A stretch of DNA of 64,000 nt from Rheinheimera pacifica (GTDB lineage: Bacteria > Pseudomonadota > Gammaproteobacteria > Enterobacterales > Alteromonadaceae): assembly GCF_024809855.1 (NCBI RefSeq), contig NZ_JANUEM010000017.1:1-64000 (forward strand), written 5' to 3'. A model generated the notes under the pieces. That model saw nothing but the letters and a program-made list of their open reading frames with translations, had not been told where the DNA came from and made no database searches. Made by a program: the position numbers and the translations under genes. Numbering within the stretch: the stretch's first letter is position 1; every line of letters begins with the position of its first letter. Below, piece after piece: positions 34,670 through 43,086 of this stretch.

Positions 34670-35437
34670 ATGATACAAGTAAACAATGCCAGTATCAGCG
34701 AAGCGGCCATTATGGCCGAAGTACAATACCATCCGGCGGCGAACAAACGCGCAGCTACGCTTAAAGCTGCAGAATCACTGATCATCGGTGAATTATTACG
34801 TCAACGCGCCAAAACACTGGGCCTGAGCGTAAAAAGCGAGCTGAACAGCGCCAGCGATGATGACTTTCTGGATGCACTGATTAGCCGCGAACTGCCGATC
34901 CCCACCGCATCGGAAGAAGAATGCTTACAATACTACAAGCTAAACCCGCAGCGCTTCGCCAGCTCGCCGCTGCTAGAGGTCAGCCATATTTTGCTTGCCG
35001 CTGCACCGGAGGATGATAAAGCCCGGGTAGAAGCCAAGACCTTATCCGAGCAATTAATTTTGCAGCTGCAACAAGGCGACAGCCTGGCTGAGCTGGCTAA
35101 ACACTACTCGGCCTGCCCGTCAAAAGAAACCGGCGGCAGCTTAGGCCAAATAAGTCGTGGCCAGACGGTGCCGGAGTTTGAACGGCAAATTTTTAGTGCT
35201 GAGCCGGGTTTGCTGCCGCAAGGTATCGAAAGCCGTTACGGTTTTCATATCGTGTTTATTGCCCGCAAAGTGCCGGGTAAGCTATTACCGTTTAGTGCCG
35301 TACAACAAAAAATAGCCGAATACCTGAATGAAAAAGTCCGCCGCAAAGCAGTGGCGCAGTATATTCATACGCTGATAGTTGCGGCAGAAATTGAAGGCTA
35401 TGATTTTAAGCTATCCGACTCGCCGCTAATGCAGTAA
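34670..35437 (+). CDS. PpiC-type (parvulin) peptidyl-prolyl isomerase, NifM-like, linked to nar
   Basis: This 255-aa cytoplasmic protein (no signal peptide) has an N-terminal helical SurA/NifM-like region (~1-105). A parvulin rotamase domain follows at ~120-220: LEVSHILLAAAPEDDKARVEAK, LAKHYSACPSKETGGSLGQISRGQTVPEFE, ESRYGFHIVFI. Genes of this type follow narI in pseudomonads and relatives and are thought to help nitrate reductase folding. The start at 34670 has AGAGG upstream. The longer frame to 34586 would run through a hairpin and is rejected. Confidence 0.88.
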   Translation: MIQVNNASISEAAIMAEVQYHPAANKRAATLKAAESLIIGELLRQRAKTLGLSVKSELNSASDDDFLDALISRELPIPTASEEECLQYYKLNPQRFASSPLLEVSHILLAAAPEDDKARVEAKTLSEQLILQLQQGDSLAELAKHYSACPSKETGGSLGQISRGQTVPEFERQIFSAEPGLLPQGIESRYGFHIVFIARKVPGKLLPFSAVQQKIAEYLNEKVRRKAVAQYIHTLIVAAEIEGYDFKLSDSPLMQ

Positions 35438-35455
35438 AACGATCGCCTTACTGAG

Positions 35456-35479
35456 GGGCGCATGCTTGCGCCCTTTTTT
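35456..35479 (+). terminator. Rho-independent terminator of the nar operon
   Basis: GGGCGCA (35456-35462), a 4-nt loop and TGCGCCC (35467-35473) are followed by six Ts, 19 bp after the ppiC-type gene. This is the first clear terminator after narG, which supports narGHJI-ppi as one transcription unit. Confidence 0.88.
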
Positions 35480-35626
35480 GCTTTTCTGTTACTTAGAACT
35501 GAGAAAACAGCGCAGTACCAACTGGTTCTGCCCACTTACCATAAAGTAGGTAACCATTTAATATAATTATAAAAAAATATATTTAGCGTTAAGATCTCCC
35601 TGTCGCCTATTGTCAGGAAGCCAGCA

Positions 35627-36844
35627 ATGAAAACAACCGTTTCTGCTTTATCTTTTGCTATCACTCTCGCATTCTCTGCTGCCTGTGCAGCATCACCTGC
35701 GCACGCTGACAGCGCCAGCAAGCAGTTGGAGCAAGCATTGACACAAAGCAGTGTATCAGCGCATTTTCGCTATCGGCTGGAATATGTCGGCCAGGACAAT
35801 CAGCTTGATGATGCCTTTGCCTCCACCCTGCGTAGCCGCGTTAACGTTAATACCGGTAAAGCCTATGGTATTAGCGCCTTACTGCAGGTTGATAATGTCA
35901 GCCTGGTGGGTAACGACAATTACAACAGCACCGTCAATGGTAAAACAGATTACAACATGGTGGCCGACCCTAAAGGCACCGATATTAATCAGGCCCTGCT
36001 GCGCTATCAGAACGACAGCGGCACCACGCTTAGTGCTGGCCGCCAGTTGGTTAACCAACTAAACCAACGCTTTTTAGGCGGTGTAGGCTGGCGCCAGAAT
36101 GAGCAAACGCTGGATGGCTACCGCCTGCAACAAACATTTGCCAGCAACTTTAGCGCTGAGCTTGGCCATTACTACAATGTTAACCGGGTATTTGGCCCCA
36201 AAAGCCCCGCTGCCGATCAACACGGCAGCTTCAATACGGCACTACTGCAATGGCAGATAACTCCGGCGCATCAGTTGGCTGCTTTTGGCTATGACTTTGA
36301 TTTCGATAACTGGGCAGCACGCAATAGCCGCACCGTTGGCGCAGATTATCAGGGCAAGCTTAACAGCGGACCTAAGCTTAGCTGGCAGCTAGCGCTGGCT
36401 AAACAAGACGATGCGCACAAGGCGCCGTTAAGTTTTAGCCATCACTATCACCGCTTAAGCCTGAGCTGGGTGCTGGATAGTGTGACGTTGGAGGCCGGCC
36501 AGGAGCGTTTAGCCGGTGATGGCCAAAGCGCCTTTCAAACGCCGCTGGCCACCTTGCATGCTTTTTCCGGTTTTGCCGATATGTTTTTAACTACCCCCAA
36601 TACCGGCCTGCGCGACAACTGGCTGCAAGCCAGCACTAAACTAAACGCGGTGGCACTGACACTGGCCTATCATCGCTTTGATAGTGATGCCGGTAGCAGC
36701 AAATACGGTGATGAATGGAATGCCAGCGCCGGTTACACGCTGAATAAGCAATTATCTGCCTTACTGAAACTGGCGCATTACAACGCTGATACCCTGGCAG
36801 TGAACACTACTAAAGTTTGGCTGATGCTCAGCTACCAATTGTAG
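35627..36844 (+). CDS. Outer-membrane porin-like beta-barrel protein
   Basis: This 405-aa protein has a signal peptide (ALSFAITLAFSAACAASPAHADS) and alternating amphipathic beta strands, ending in LMLSYQL (aromatic near the C-terminus), as in outer-membrane barrels. Segments such as SVSAHFRYRLEYVGQDNQLDDAFASTLRSRV (shown in part) and AYHRFDSDAGSSKYGDEWNASAGY resemble the alginate-export/OprD-like porins found in Alteromonadales. It stands alone between two terminators, just after the nar operon, so it might be the outer-membrane entry path for nitrate. That link is by position only. Confidence 0.75.
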   Translation: MKTTVSALSFAITLAFSAACAASPAHADSASKQLEQALTQSSVSAHFRYRLEYVGQDNQLDDAFASTLRSRVNVNTGKAYGISALLQVDNVSLVGNDNYNSTVNGKTDYNMVADPKGTDINQALLRYQNDSGTTLSAGRQLVNQLNQRFLGGVGWRQNEQTLDGYRLQQTFASNFSAELGHYYNVNRVFGPKSPAADQHGSFNTALLQWQITPAHQLAAFGYDFDFDNWAARNSRTVGADYQGKLNSGPKLSWQLALAKQDDAHKAPLSFSHHYHRLSLSWVLDSVTLEAGQERLAGDGQSAFQTPLATLHAFSGFADMFLTTPNTGLRDNWLQASTKLNAVALTLAYHRFDSDAGSSKYGDEWNASAGYTLNKQLSALLKLAHYNADTLAVNTTKVWLMLSYQL

Positions 36845-36909
36845 CCATCGTTACGTTTTTCTTCTCTCATAGTTCCACCTTGGCCAATACTGCATGTTGG
36901 CTCCTCTGT

Positions 36910-36941
36910 ACCGCCCCTGGTTTTCAGTGGGCGGTTTTTTT
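36910..36941 (+). terminator. Rho-independent terminator after the porin gene
   Basis: ACCGCCC (36910-36916) and GGGCGGT (36929-36935), with an inner CTG/CAG extension, are followed by a run of Ts. It separates the porin from the nrdGD unit. Confidence 0.85.
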
Positions 36942-37047
36942 ATTTTCTATGTCACACATCAAGCCCCGCGTCTTACTCCCGATGGGGTAATAACTGCAGT
37001 AAAACTGCGCCCTGGCGTCAGGCTGTAGTTTTCACAGCTGCAAAAAC

Positions 37048-37061
37048 ATGATCCAGATCAA
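37048..37061 (+). promoter_or_regulatory. FNR box ahead of nrdG-nrdD
   Basis: ATGATCCAGATCAA differs from TTGAT-N4-ATCAA at one base. It lies 80 bp before the nrdG ATG, consistent with anaerobic activation of the class III ribonucleotide reductase. Confidence 0.7.
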
Positions 37062-37141
37062 ACTTTGCCCCGAGCTTAGCGCTAAGCTAAACCACAACAT
37101 CTAGTGATAATGAAAAAAAAACACACTATATAGAGGGTTCA

Positions 37142-37594
37142 ATGCTTAGGTTTACTGATGAACAAATCGCCTTTCAGGAAGTGCCCGGCGAAGTATCACT
37201 GGCTTATACCATCGCAGGTTGTCAGTTGGGTTGCAAAGGCTGCCATAGCGGCTACAGCTGGCACAGCGAGCAAGGCACAGCGTTAACCGATAGCTATTTG
37301 CAACAGCGGCTGCAAACGTATAAGGGCCTGATTAGCTGCGTACTGTTTTTAGGCGGCGAATGGCAACCGCAAACGCTACTGCAGCTGTTAACACGGGCGC
37401 GTAGCACAGGCCTTAATACCTGTTTATATACCGGGTTGGATGATGTCGGTCCGGCACTGAAGCAGCAACTGACTTACCTGAAAACCGGCCGCTGGCTGGC
37501 AGAGCACGGTGGCCTGAACAGCCCGCATACTAACCAGGTTTTTACCGATTTACGTACAGGCCAATGCCTGAATCATTTATTTATTCAACCATAA
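37142..37594 (+). CDS. nrdG: Anaerobic ribonucleotide reductase activating protein NrdG
   Basis: NrdG is a radical SAM activase that installs the glycyl radical on NrdD. The 150-aa product has the CX3CX2C cluster motif in AGCQLGCKGCHSGYSW (residues ~27-34) followed by the short NrdG core (VLFLGGEWQPQTLLQLL). It lies 18 bp upstream of nrdD, the reverse of the E. coli order. Confidence 0.92.
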   Translation: MLRFTDEQIAFQEVPGEVSLAYTIAGCQLGCKGCHSGYSWHSEQGTALTDSYLQQRLQTYKGLISCVLFLGGEWQPQTLLQLLTRARSTGLNTCLYTGLDDVGPALKQQLTYLKTGRWLAEHGGLNSPHTNQVFTDLRTGQCLNHLFIQP

Positions 37595-37612
37595 CATGCT
37601 GAGAGATGCGCT

Positions 37613-39451
37613 ATGCAAGCACTGAATTTCCATCAACTACAAAGCAAACTCACGTTTATTGAAAATTATCTGACAGCAAATAATGCGGCTGATGGCTCGA
37701 AACTGGATGCCAATGCCAACGTAACACAAAAAAACATTGCCACTCTGGAAGCTGAGCTGATGAAAGATCAGTTTATTCAGGTAAACCGGGCCTTAGTCAG
37801 CAATAAAATCAGCATGCTGTTTGGTGCTGAACTGGCTGCCGAATACCTGCGCCAAATTACTAAGCATGAAATTTACGTACACGACGAAACCAGCTTAAAG
37901 CCTTACTGTGTATCGGTAACCATGTACCCGTTTTTACGCGATGGTTTAACCAGGCTCGGTGGCGAATCACAAGCGCCGCAACACTTAGAATCGTTTTGCG
38001 GCTGCTTTGTAAACTTTGTGTTTGCCGTGTCCAGCCAGTTTGCCGGTGCTGTTGCTACGGTAGAATTTTTAACCTACTTTGATTACTTTGCCCGTAAAGA
38101 TTATGGCGATAATTACCTGCAAACCCACCGCAAGCAAATTGCCAACCATCTGCAGCATGTGGTGTATGCGTTAAACCAGCCGGCAGCAGCCCGCGGTTAT
38201 CAAAGCGTGTTCTGGAATATTTCCGTGTATGATCAGCATTACTTTGACAGTATGTTTGGCAACTTTGTATTTCCGGATTTTGTAAAACCAGAGTGGCAGT
38301 CGGTAGCCGCCTTACAGCAGTTTTTCCTCAGTTGGTTTAATAGAGAACGGGAAAAAACTGTGCTGACTTTCCCGGTCGTTACCGTGGCGATGCTAACCGA
38401 CAACGGTAAATGTAAAGACACAGCCTTTGCCAACGACATCGCCCACGAGATGGCGGCCGGTAACTCATTCTTTATTTATCAATCAGACAACGCCGACTCG
38501 CTGGCCAGTTGCTGCCGGCTACGCAGTGAAATCAGCGACAACACCTTCTCGTATTCACTGGGTGCCGGTGGCGTGGCAACCGGTTCCATCAATGTGATTA
38601 CGCTGAATATGAACCGGCTGGTGCAGGATGGCCGCGATTTAGCCGCAGAGATAGGTAAAATTCATAAGTATCAGGTGGCGTACCGTAAGCTGATTGAAGA
38701 ATATCAGGCAGCCGGTTTACTGACAGTATACGATGCCAGTTTTATCTCTCTGGATAAGCAGTTTCTGACTATCGGTATTAACGGCATGGTAGAAGCCGCA
38801 GAATCACAAGGCTTAGTGGCCAGCAATAACCCGGATTATATCCGCTTTGTTCAGCAGCATTTAAAAGTGATTTTCGATGCCAACAAAGCCGCTAAAGCCG
38901 AATATGGTTATATGTTTAATACCGAGTTTGTACCAGCGGAAAACCTGGGCGTGAAAAATGCCAAGTGGGACCGCGAAGATGGCTATCTGGTGCCGCGCGA
39001 TTGCTATAACTCGTATTTTTATGTGGTAGAGGACGAGCATAGCAATACGCTGGACAAATTCCAGCTGCATGGCCGCGAGTTACTGGATTACCTCGACGGC
39101 GGCTCAGCGCTACATTTAAACCTGGAGGAAAAACTCGATCAGCCGGGCTATGTAAACCTGCTGAATATTGCCGCCCATACCGGCTGTAATTACTTTTGTG
39201 TCAACGTCAAAATTACCATCTGTAACCAATGTGAAACCATTGATAAACGCACGCTACCGCACTGCCCCGCCTGTGGCAGCGCGGATATCGACTACGGTAC
39301 CCGCGTTATCGGCTACCTGAAGCGGGTATCGGCATTCAGCAAAGGCCGCCGCCAGGAGCATGAGCTACGTCATTATCACCGGCAACAGCAGCACCGCCAA
39401 CAATCACAGATCGTAGAGGCAGAGCAAGCCCGCACTCAGCGAACCGGTTAG
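37613..39451 (+). CDS. nrdD: Anaerobic ribonucleoside-triphosphate reductase NrdD
   Basis: NrdD is the class III reductase that makes dNTPs without oxygen. The 612-aa product lacks the long ATP-cone N-terminus of E. coli NrdD (712 aa). It has the catalytic core (FCGCFVNFVFAVSS, LASCCRLRSEISDNTFSYSLGAGGVATGSINVITLNMNR in part), a C-terminal zinc site (CNQCETIDKRTLPHCPACGS) and the glycyl-radical motif RVIGYLKRVSAFSKGR. The short form lacking the ATP cone is unusual for enteric-type enzymes and suggests different allosteric control. The His-rich tail ends in RQEHELRHYHRQQQ. Confidence 0.95.
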   Translation: MQALNFHQLQSKLTFIENYLTANNAADGSKLDANANVTQKNIATLEAELMKDQFIQVNRALVSNKISMLFGAELAAEYLRQITKHEIYVHDETSLKPYCVSVTMYPFLRDGLTRLGGESQAPQHLESFCGCFVNFVFAVSSQFAGAVATVEFLTYFDYFARKDYGDNYLQTHRKQIANHLQHVVYALNQPAAARGYQSVFWNISVYDQHYFDSMFGNFVFPDFVKPEWQSVAALQQFFLSWFNREREKTVLTFPVVTVAMLTDNGKCKDTAFANDIAHEMAAGNSFFIYQSDNADSLASCCRLRSEISDNTFSYSLGAGGVATGSINVITLNMNRLVQDGRDLAAEIGKIHKYQVAYRKLIEEYQAAGLLTVYDASFISLDKQFLTIGINGMVEAAESQGLVASNNPDYIRFVQQHLKVIFDANKAAKAEYGYMFNTEFVPAENLGVKNAKWDREDGYLVPRDCYNSYFYVVEDEHSNTLDKFQLHGRELLDYLDGGSALHLNLEEKLDQPGYVNLLNIAAHTGCNYFCVNVKITICNQCETIDKRTLPHCPACGSADIDYGTRVIGYLKRVSAFSKGRRQEHELRHYHRQQQHRQQSQIVEAEQARTQRTG

Positions 39452-39495
39452 ATCATACAACAGCCTGGGGCCAACACTCCGGGCTGCACCCGATA

Positions 39496-39546
39496 TACCC
39501 ATTAGTGGGAATTTAACCCCGCAGTTGTATGGGTAATAATTTGCCT
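39496..39546 (+). promoter_or_regulatory. Possible NarL and sigma-54 elements ahead of the Cys-rich gene
   Basis: Two exact NarL heptamers face each other, TACCCAT (39496-39502) and ATGGGTA (39529-39535). The downstream copy overlaps TGGGTAATAATTTGCC, which has GG-N10-GC spacing of a sigma-54 promoter. Between them is AATTTAACCCCGC, which recurs exactly in the norZ upstream region (40531-40543). The combination is tentative. Confidence 0.35.
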
Positions 39547-39647
39547 ACTCTGTACAACATTACTTAATGCCGGACATCCCACGCAGGTGAATATTCGCAG
39601 AAATATCCCGTGCAGGTTTTGCCGGTCTATACAGGCAGTACAGCATC

Positions 39648-39968
39648 ATGGATAAAAAACCTGATTTAAAAACAGCCATGCAGCAGTTAATCGCTCAGGT
39701 AAAAACTGAGCTTCCGCTTTATGAACCTTCAACTTTTATATGCGGTACTAACACCGATTGTATCGGCTGTCCGAAGAAAATGCTGGAAATGGTCGATTCC
39801 GAACTGTGTTTCTGGGAAAACGCAATGAAGCACGGCAGGGTGCCCAAATTTGATGAGCTACGCCGGTTTGGCAAACTTTGCCTGAGTGTACGGCGAATGT
39901 TAATCAAAAATAAGCTGATCTCAGCCCCTGCCTCGGAACACATCACACAACATAAAGTATCTTTATAA
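39648..39968 (+). CDS. Small Cys-rich conserved-looking protein of unknown function
   Basis: This is a 106-aa soluble protein with no signal or TM segment. Cysteines at about residues 32, 38 and 41 (ICGTNTDCIGCPKKMLE) plus others at ~54 and ~78 could bind zinc or an iron-sulfur cluster. I do not recognise the family. It lies between nrdD and the nitric oxide reductase region and shares a 13-bp upstream sequence with norZ. A role in NO or anaerobic stress is therefore possible but unproven. Confidence 0.6.
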   Translation: MDKKPDLKTAMQQLIAQVKTELPLYEPSTFICGTNTDCIGCPKKMLEMVDSELCFWENAMKHGRVPKFDELRRFGKLCLSVRRMLIKNKLISAPASEHITQHKVSL

Positions 39969-40024
39969 CCTCGAAAAATAACACTGCCTATACAGGCACT
40001 TGCAATATACTGCTGTAGTCGGCG

Positions 40025-40405
40025 CTAGACAAATAACAACGGCTTGAATCTGGCCAGATAAAAAATTCCACTGAGGTGTGCCAACGCCATGGCGACACAA
40101 GCAGCTCTTAGCGACAGAGACAGGCTTTGTTTTAACGCGCCAATACCAAACAGGATATAGCCAATCAGCAGTAAAATTTTGAACCCGAGCCACTGGTGCA
40201 CAAAGGGTTGCCAGGGCCCTATTGCCAGCAAGGTAAATGCCAGCGTTAATAACAGGCTATCGTTAATATGAGGTAAGTAACGTGCCGGGGTTTGTCGCCA
40301 GCCTGGCTTACCTACCATATCCAATAGCAACCGGCCAATAAACAAACCGGCGCTTAAATAAGCACAAAACATATGTAACTGTTTTACCTGTAAATAGTAC
40401 TCCAT
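40025..40405 (-). CDS. SirB2-family membrane protein
   Basis: This is a 126-aa integral membrane protein with four hydrophobic helices and the SirB2 features LHMFCAYLSAGLFIGRLLLD, ARYLPHINDSLLLTLAFTL and a C-terminal LAHLSGIFYLARFKPL. The biochemical role of this family is not established. It is transcribed opposite to its neighbours and ends 57 bp from the Cys-rich gene (convergent). Confidence 0.8.
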   Translation of the reverse strand: MEYYLQVKQLHMFCAYLSAGLFIGRLLLDMVGKPGWRQTPARYLPHINDSLLLTLAFTLLAIGPWQPFVHQWLGFKILLLIGYILFGIGALKQSLSLSLRAACVAMALAHLSGIFYLARFKPLLFV

Positions 40406-40478
40406 AGCGCCTTGCCTCTAAGCTTTTTCTGCGCACTACCTTAAAGCAACTTTCACTCTGAGCCTATATCGCCAAAGA

Positions 40479-40539
40479 GGTAGAAAACACCTCGCAGCAA
40501 ACGGCATAGGTACTTAGTACCCAATGGGTAAATTTAACC
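40479..40539 (+). promoter_or_regulatory. Three NorR-type boxes ahead of norZ
   Basis: GGT-N7-ACC, the NorR enhancer pattern described in Ralstonia, occurs three times: GGTAGAAAACACC (40479-40491), GGTACTTAGTACC (40509-40521) and GGTAAATTTAACC (40527-40539). Three sites 180-240 bp upstream of the gene are what NO-activated NorR needs to drive a sigma-54 promoter. The norR gene itself is not in the window. The remainder of the 316-bp gap holds the promoter and an upstream ORF. Confidence 0.75.
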
Positions 40540-40615
40540 CCGCCCTACTCAGGTCTAAAGCACCCGGCACCAAGCAAAAGACAAAATATTTCAATACATA
40601 ACAATCACTTAATCT

Positions 40616-40632
40616 TTGGCTTATTTCTTGTA
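40616..40632 (+). promoter_or_regulatory. Sigma-54-like promoter of norZ
   Basis: TTGGCTTATTTCTTGTA has a strong -24 TTGGC and a -12 TTGTA at the correct 10-nt spacing. The usual GC is GT here. It lies 77 bp downstream of the last NorR box and ~90 bp before norZ, a normal geometry for NorR. Confidence 0.5.
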
Positions 40633-40681
40633 ATGGTTAAAACGGCGGGTAAAGCCCGTTTAATAAAAACAGGAGTGAAGT

Positions 40682-40738
40682 ATGACACTTAGGCACAATA
40701 ACAATGATGTAAGGGGGTTGTATGGCCGGATATCGTAA
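40682..40738 (+). CDS. Possible 18-aa leader peptide overlapping norZ
   Basis: An ATG with an excellent SD (AGGAG, 7 nt before) opens an 18-codon frame encoding MTLRHNNNDVRGLYGRIS, ending at a TAA inside norZ. It overlaps the norZ start by 17 bp in another frame. The norZ SD (AAGGGGG) lies within it, so translation of the leader could open or block norZ initiation. No family is recognised and expression is unproven. Confidence 0.4.
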   Translation: MTLRHNNNDVRGLYGRIS

Positions 40739-42989
40739 ACTCTGGTGGCTGTTAATCGGTATTTTAGCCATTACCTTCTCAGTACTGGGCTATTTTGGCG
40801 CCGAAGTGTATCGCTCGGCGCCGCCCATTCCGGCGCAGGTGGTTGATCAGCAGGGCCAGGTGCTGATGACCAATGAGAGTATTCTTAATGGTCAGACAGC
40901 ATGGCAATCTGTAGGTGGTATGCAACTGGGTTCTATCTGGGGCCACGGTGCATATCAGGCGCCAGACTGGACAGCAGACTGGCTGCACCGTGAACTGGTG
41001 GCCTGGCTGGAACTGACCGCGCAGCAACAGTATGGTCAGAGCTATGACTCGCTGGATGCGGCCACGCAAAATGCACTGCAATTTGCGCTAAAACAGGAAT
41101 ACCGTACTAACACTTATAACAGCAGCGCCGATACGCTGACACTGAGCGATACCCGGCTGCAGGCAATTGAACAAACTGCCGCCCATTACATTGCCCTGTT
41201 TGGCGACAGCCCTGAGCTGACTAAAACCCGCCATAACTATGCCATGAAGGAAAACACCCTGCCGTCGCTGGAACGCCGTCAGGAAATGACACATTTCTTC
41301 TTCTGGACTGCCTGGGCCGCAGCAACTGAGCGCCCTGATCATGATGTTACTTATACCAATAACTGGCCGCATGAGCCGTTAATTGATAACCGTCCGTCAG
41401 CTGAAAACCTGATCTGGTCTATTGTCAGTATTATCCTGTTAATCGCCGGTGTCGGTGGTCTGGTGTGGGCATTCTGCTTCCTGCGTAAACATGACGAAGA
41501 AGAACCCGAAGCCCCGGCTCAGGATCCTATCAGCCGTTTAACATTAACGCCTTCCCAGAAATCGCTGGGTAAATATATTCTGGTTGTTGTTGCCCTGTTT
41601 ACTGTACAGGTGTTTCTGGGTGGTTTTACCGCGCACTATACTATCGAAGGTGATGGTTTCTATGGCCTGAATACTACTGAAATTCTGCCATATAGCTTGG
41701 CACGTACCTGGCACATTCAGGCAGCGATGTTCTGGATTGCTACCGGCTTCCTGGCTGCGGGTTTATTCCTGGCACCGGTCATTAACGGCGGTAAAGATCC
41801 TAAATACCAGAAACTGGGTGTAGATGTGCTGTTCTGGGCATTAATTGTGCTGGTTGTCGGTTCTTTTGCTGGTAACTACTTCGCCATTATGCAAATTATG
41901 CCGCACCAGTACAGCTTCTGGTTTGGTCATCAGGGTTATGAGTATATTGATATCGGCCGTTTCTGGCAGATTATCAAATGGGTTGGCGTACTGTTCTGGT
42001 TAGTGCTGATGCTGCGGGCTATTGTTCCGGCACTGAAACAACCGGGCGACAAAAACCTGCTGGCATTATTTGCGGCCTCTGTAATCTGTGTCGGGTTATT
42101 CTACGGTGCCGGTTTATTCTACGGCGAACGTACTCACTTATCCGTAATGGAATACTGGCGCTGGTGGGTTGTTCACCTGTGGGTAGAAGGCTTCTTTGAA
42201 GTATTTGCTACCGTGTCACTGGCCTTTATTTTCTACAATATGGGGCTGGTATCCCGTACTGTTGCCACGGCATCCAGTCTGGGTTCTGCCTCTCTGTTTA
42301 TGCTGGGCGGCATTCCGGGTACATTCCACCACCTGTATTTCTCTGGTACCACTACCCCGGTCATGGCAGTAGGCGCAACATTCAGTGCGCTGGAAGTTGT
42401 ACCTCTGGTAGTACTGGGTTATGAAGCCTGGGAAAACTGGCGTCTGAAAAGCCGTGCACCGTGGATGGAAAACATCAAATGGCCACTGATCTTCTTTGTT
42501 GCCGTTGCTTTCTGGAACATGCTGGGTGCCGGGGTATTAGGCTTTATGATTAACCCGCCTATCGCGCTGTACTATATTCAGGGCCTGAACACCACTCCTA
42601 CCCATGCTCACGCAGCCTTGTTCGGGGTGTATGGTTTCCTGGCACTGGGTTTCAGCCTGCTGATCCTGCGCTATATCCGTCCGCAACTGGTGTTTGATGA
42701 AAAACTGATGAAAACCGCGTTCTGGTGGTTAAACGGTGGTCTGGCGCTGATGCTGTTCACCAGCCTGCTGCCTATCGGGTTTATTCAGTTCTACGCCAGC
42801 GCCACTGAAGGTTTATGGTATGCCCGCAGCGAAGCACTGATGCAAAGCGATCTGCTGCATACACTGCGCTGGGTTCGTACCATTGGTGACGTGGTGTTTA
42901 TCGTTGGTGCGCTGGCGGTTAGCTGGCAGGTGGTGAAAGGGGTATTTAATACCAAAGCCGCCGTACAGGTAGAGAATACCAACCACTAA
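40722..42989 (+). CDS. norZ: Quinol-dependent nitric oxide reductase (qNOR)
   Basis: This single-subunit enzyme reduces NO to N2O using quinol. The 755-aa product has the qNOR N-terminal extension: a first TM helix, then a periplasmic domain of ~190 residues that is fused in place of NorC. The haem-copper-oxidase-like membrane core follows, with histidines in YSLARTWHIQAAMFW (low-spin haem), WWVVHLWVEGFFEVFATV (FeB site with its Glu), GIPGTFHHLYFSGT and THAHAALFGVYGF. Without any nitrite reductase nearby it most likely detoxifies NO from NarG side-activity. It is under probable NorR control. Confidence 0.95.
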   Translation: MAGYRKLWWLLIGILAITFSVLGYFGAEVYRSAPPIPAQVVDQQGQVLMTNESILNGQTAWQSVGGMQLGSIWGHGAYQAPDWTADWLHRELVAWLELTAQQQYGQSYDSLDAATQNALQFALKQEYRTNTYNSSADTLTLSDTRLQAIEQTAAHYIALFGDSPELTKTRHNYAMKENTLPSLERRQEMTHFFFWTAWAAATERPDHDVTYTNNWPHEPLIDNRPSAENLIWSIVSIILLIAGVGGLVWAFCFLRKHDEEEPEAPAQDPISRLTLTPSQKSLGKYILVVVALFTVQVFLGGFTAHYTIEGDGFYGLNTTEILPYSLARTWHIQAAMFWIATGFLAAGLFLAPVINGGKDPKYQKLGVDVLFWALIVLVVGSFAGNYFAIMQIMPHQYSFWFGHQGYEYIDIGRFWQIIKWVGVLFWLVLMLRAIVPALKQPGDKNLLALFAASVICVGLFYGAGLFYGERTHLSVMEYWRWWVVHLWVEGFFEVFATVSLAFIFYNMGLVSRTVATASSLGSASLFMLGGIPGTFHHLYFSGTTTPVMAVGATFSALEVVPLVVLGYEAWENWRLKSRAPWMENIKWPLIFFVAVAFWNMLGAGVLGFMINPPIALYYIQGLNTTPTHAHAALFGVYGFLALGFSLLILRYIRPQLVFDEKLMKTAFWWLNGGLALMLFTSLLPIGFIQFYASATEGLWYARSEALMQSDLLHTLRWVRTIGDVVFIVGALAVSWQVVKGVFNTKAAVQVENTNH

Positions 42990-43018
42990 CATTCTAAACT
43001 TCAGATACAAACATATTC

Positions 43019-43044
43019 AGAGCCTGTTTTCGGCAGGCTCTTTG
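43019..43044 (+). terminator. Terminator after norZ
   Basis: AGAGCCTG (43019-43026) and CAGGCTCT (43034-43041) form a perfect 8-bp stem with a 7-nt loop followed by TTTGT. The U-run is short, so some read-through into the HPP gene is possible. Confidence 0.7.
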
Positions 43045-43086
43045 TCTGCAAAGCTGGTTTTCCACACTGCGTAAAATTTCCACAGT

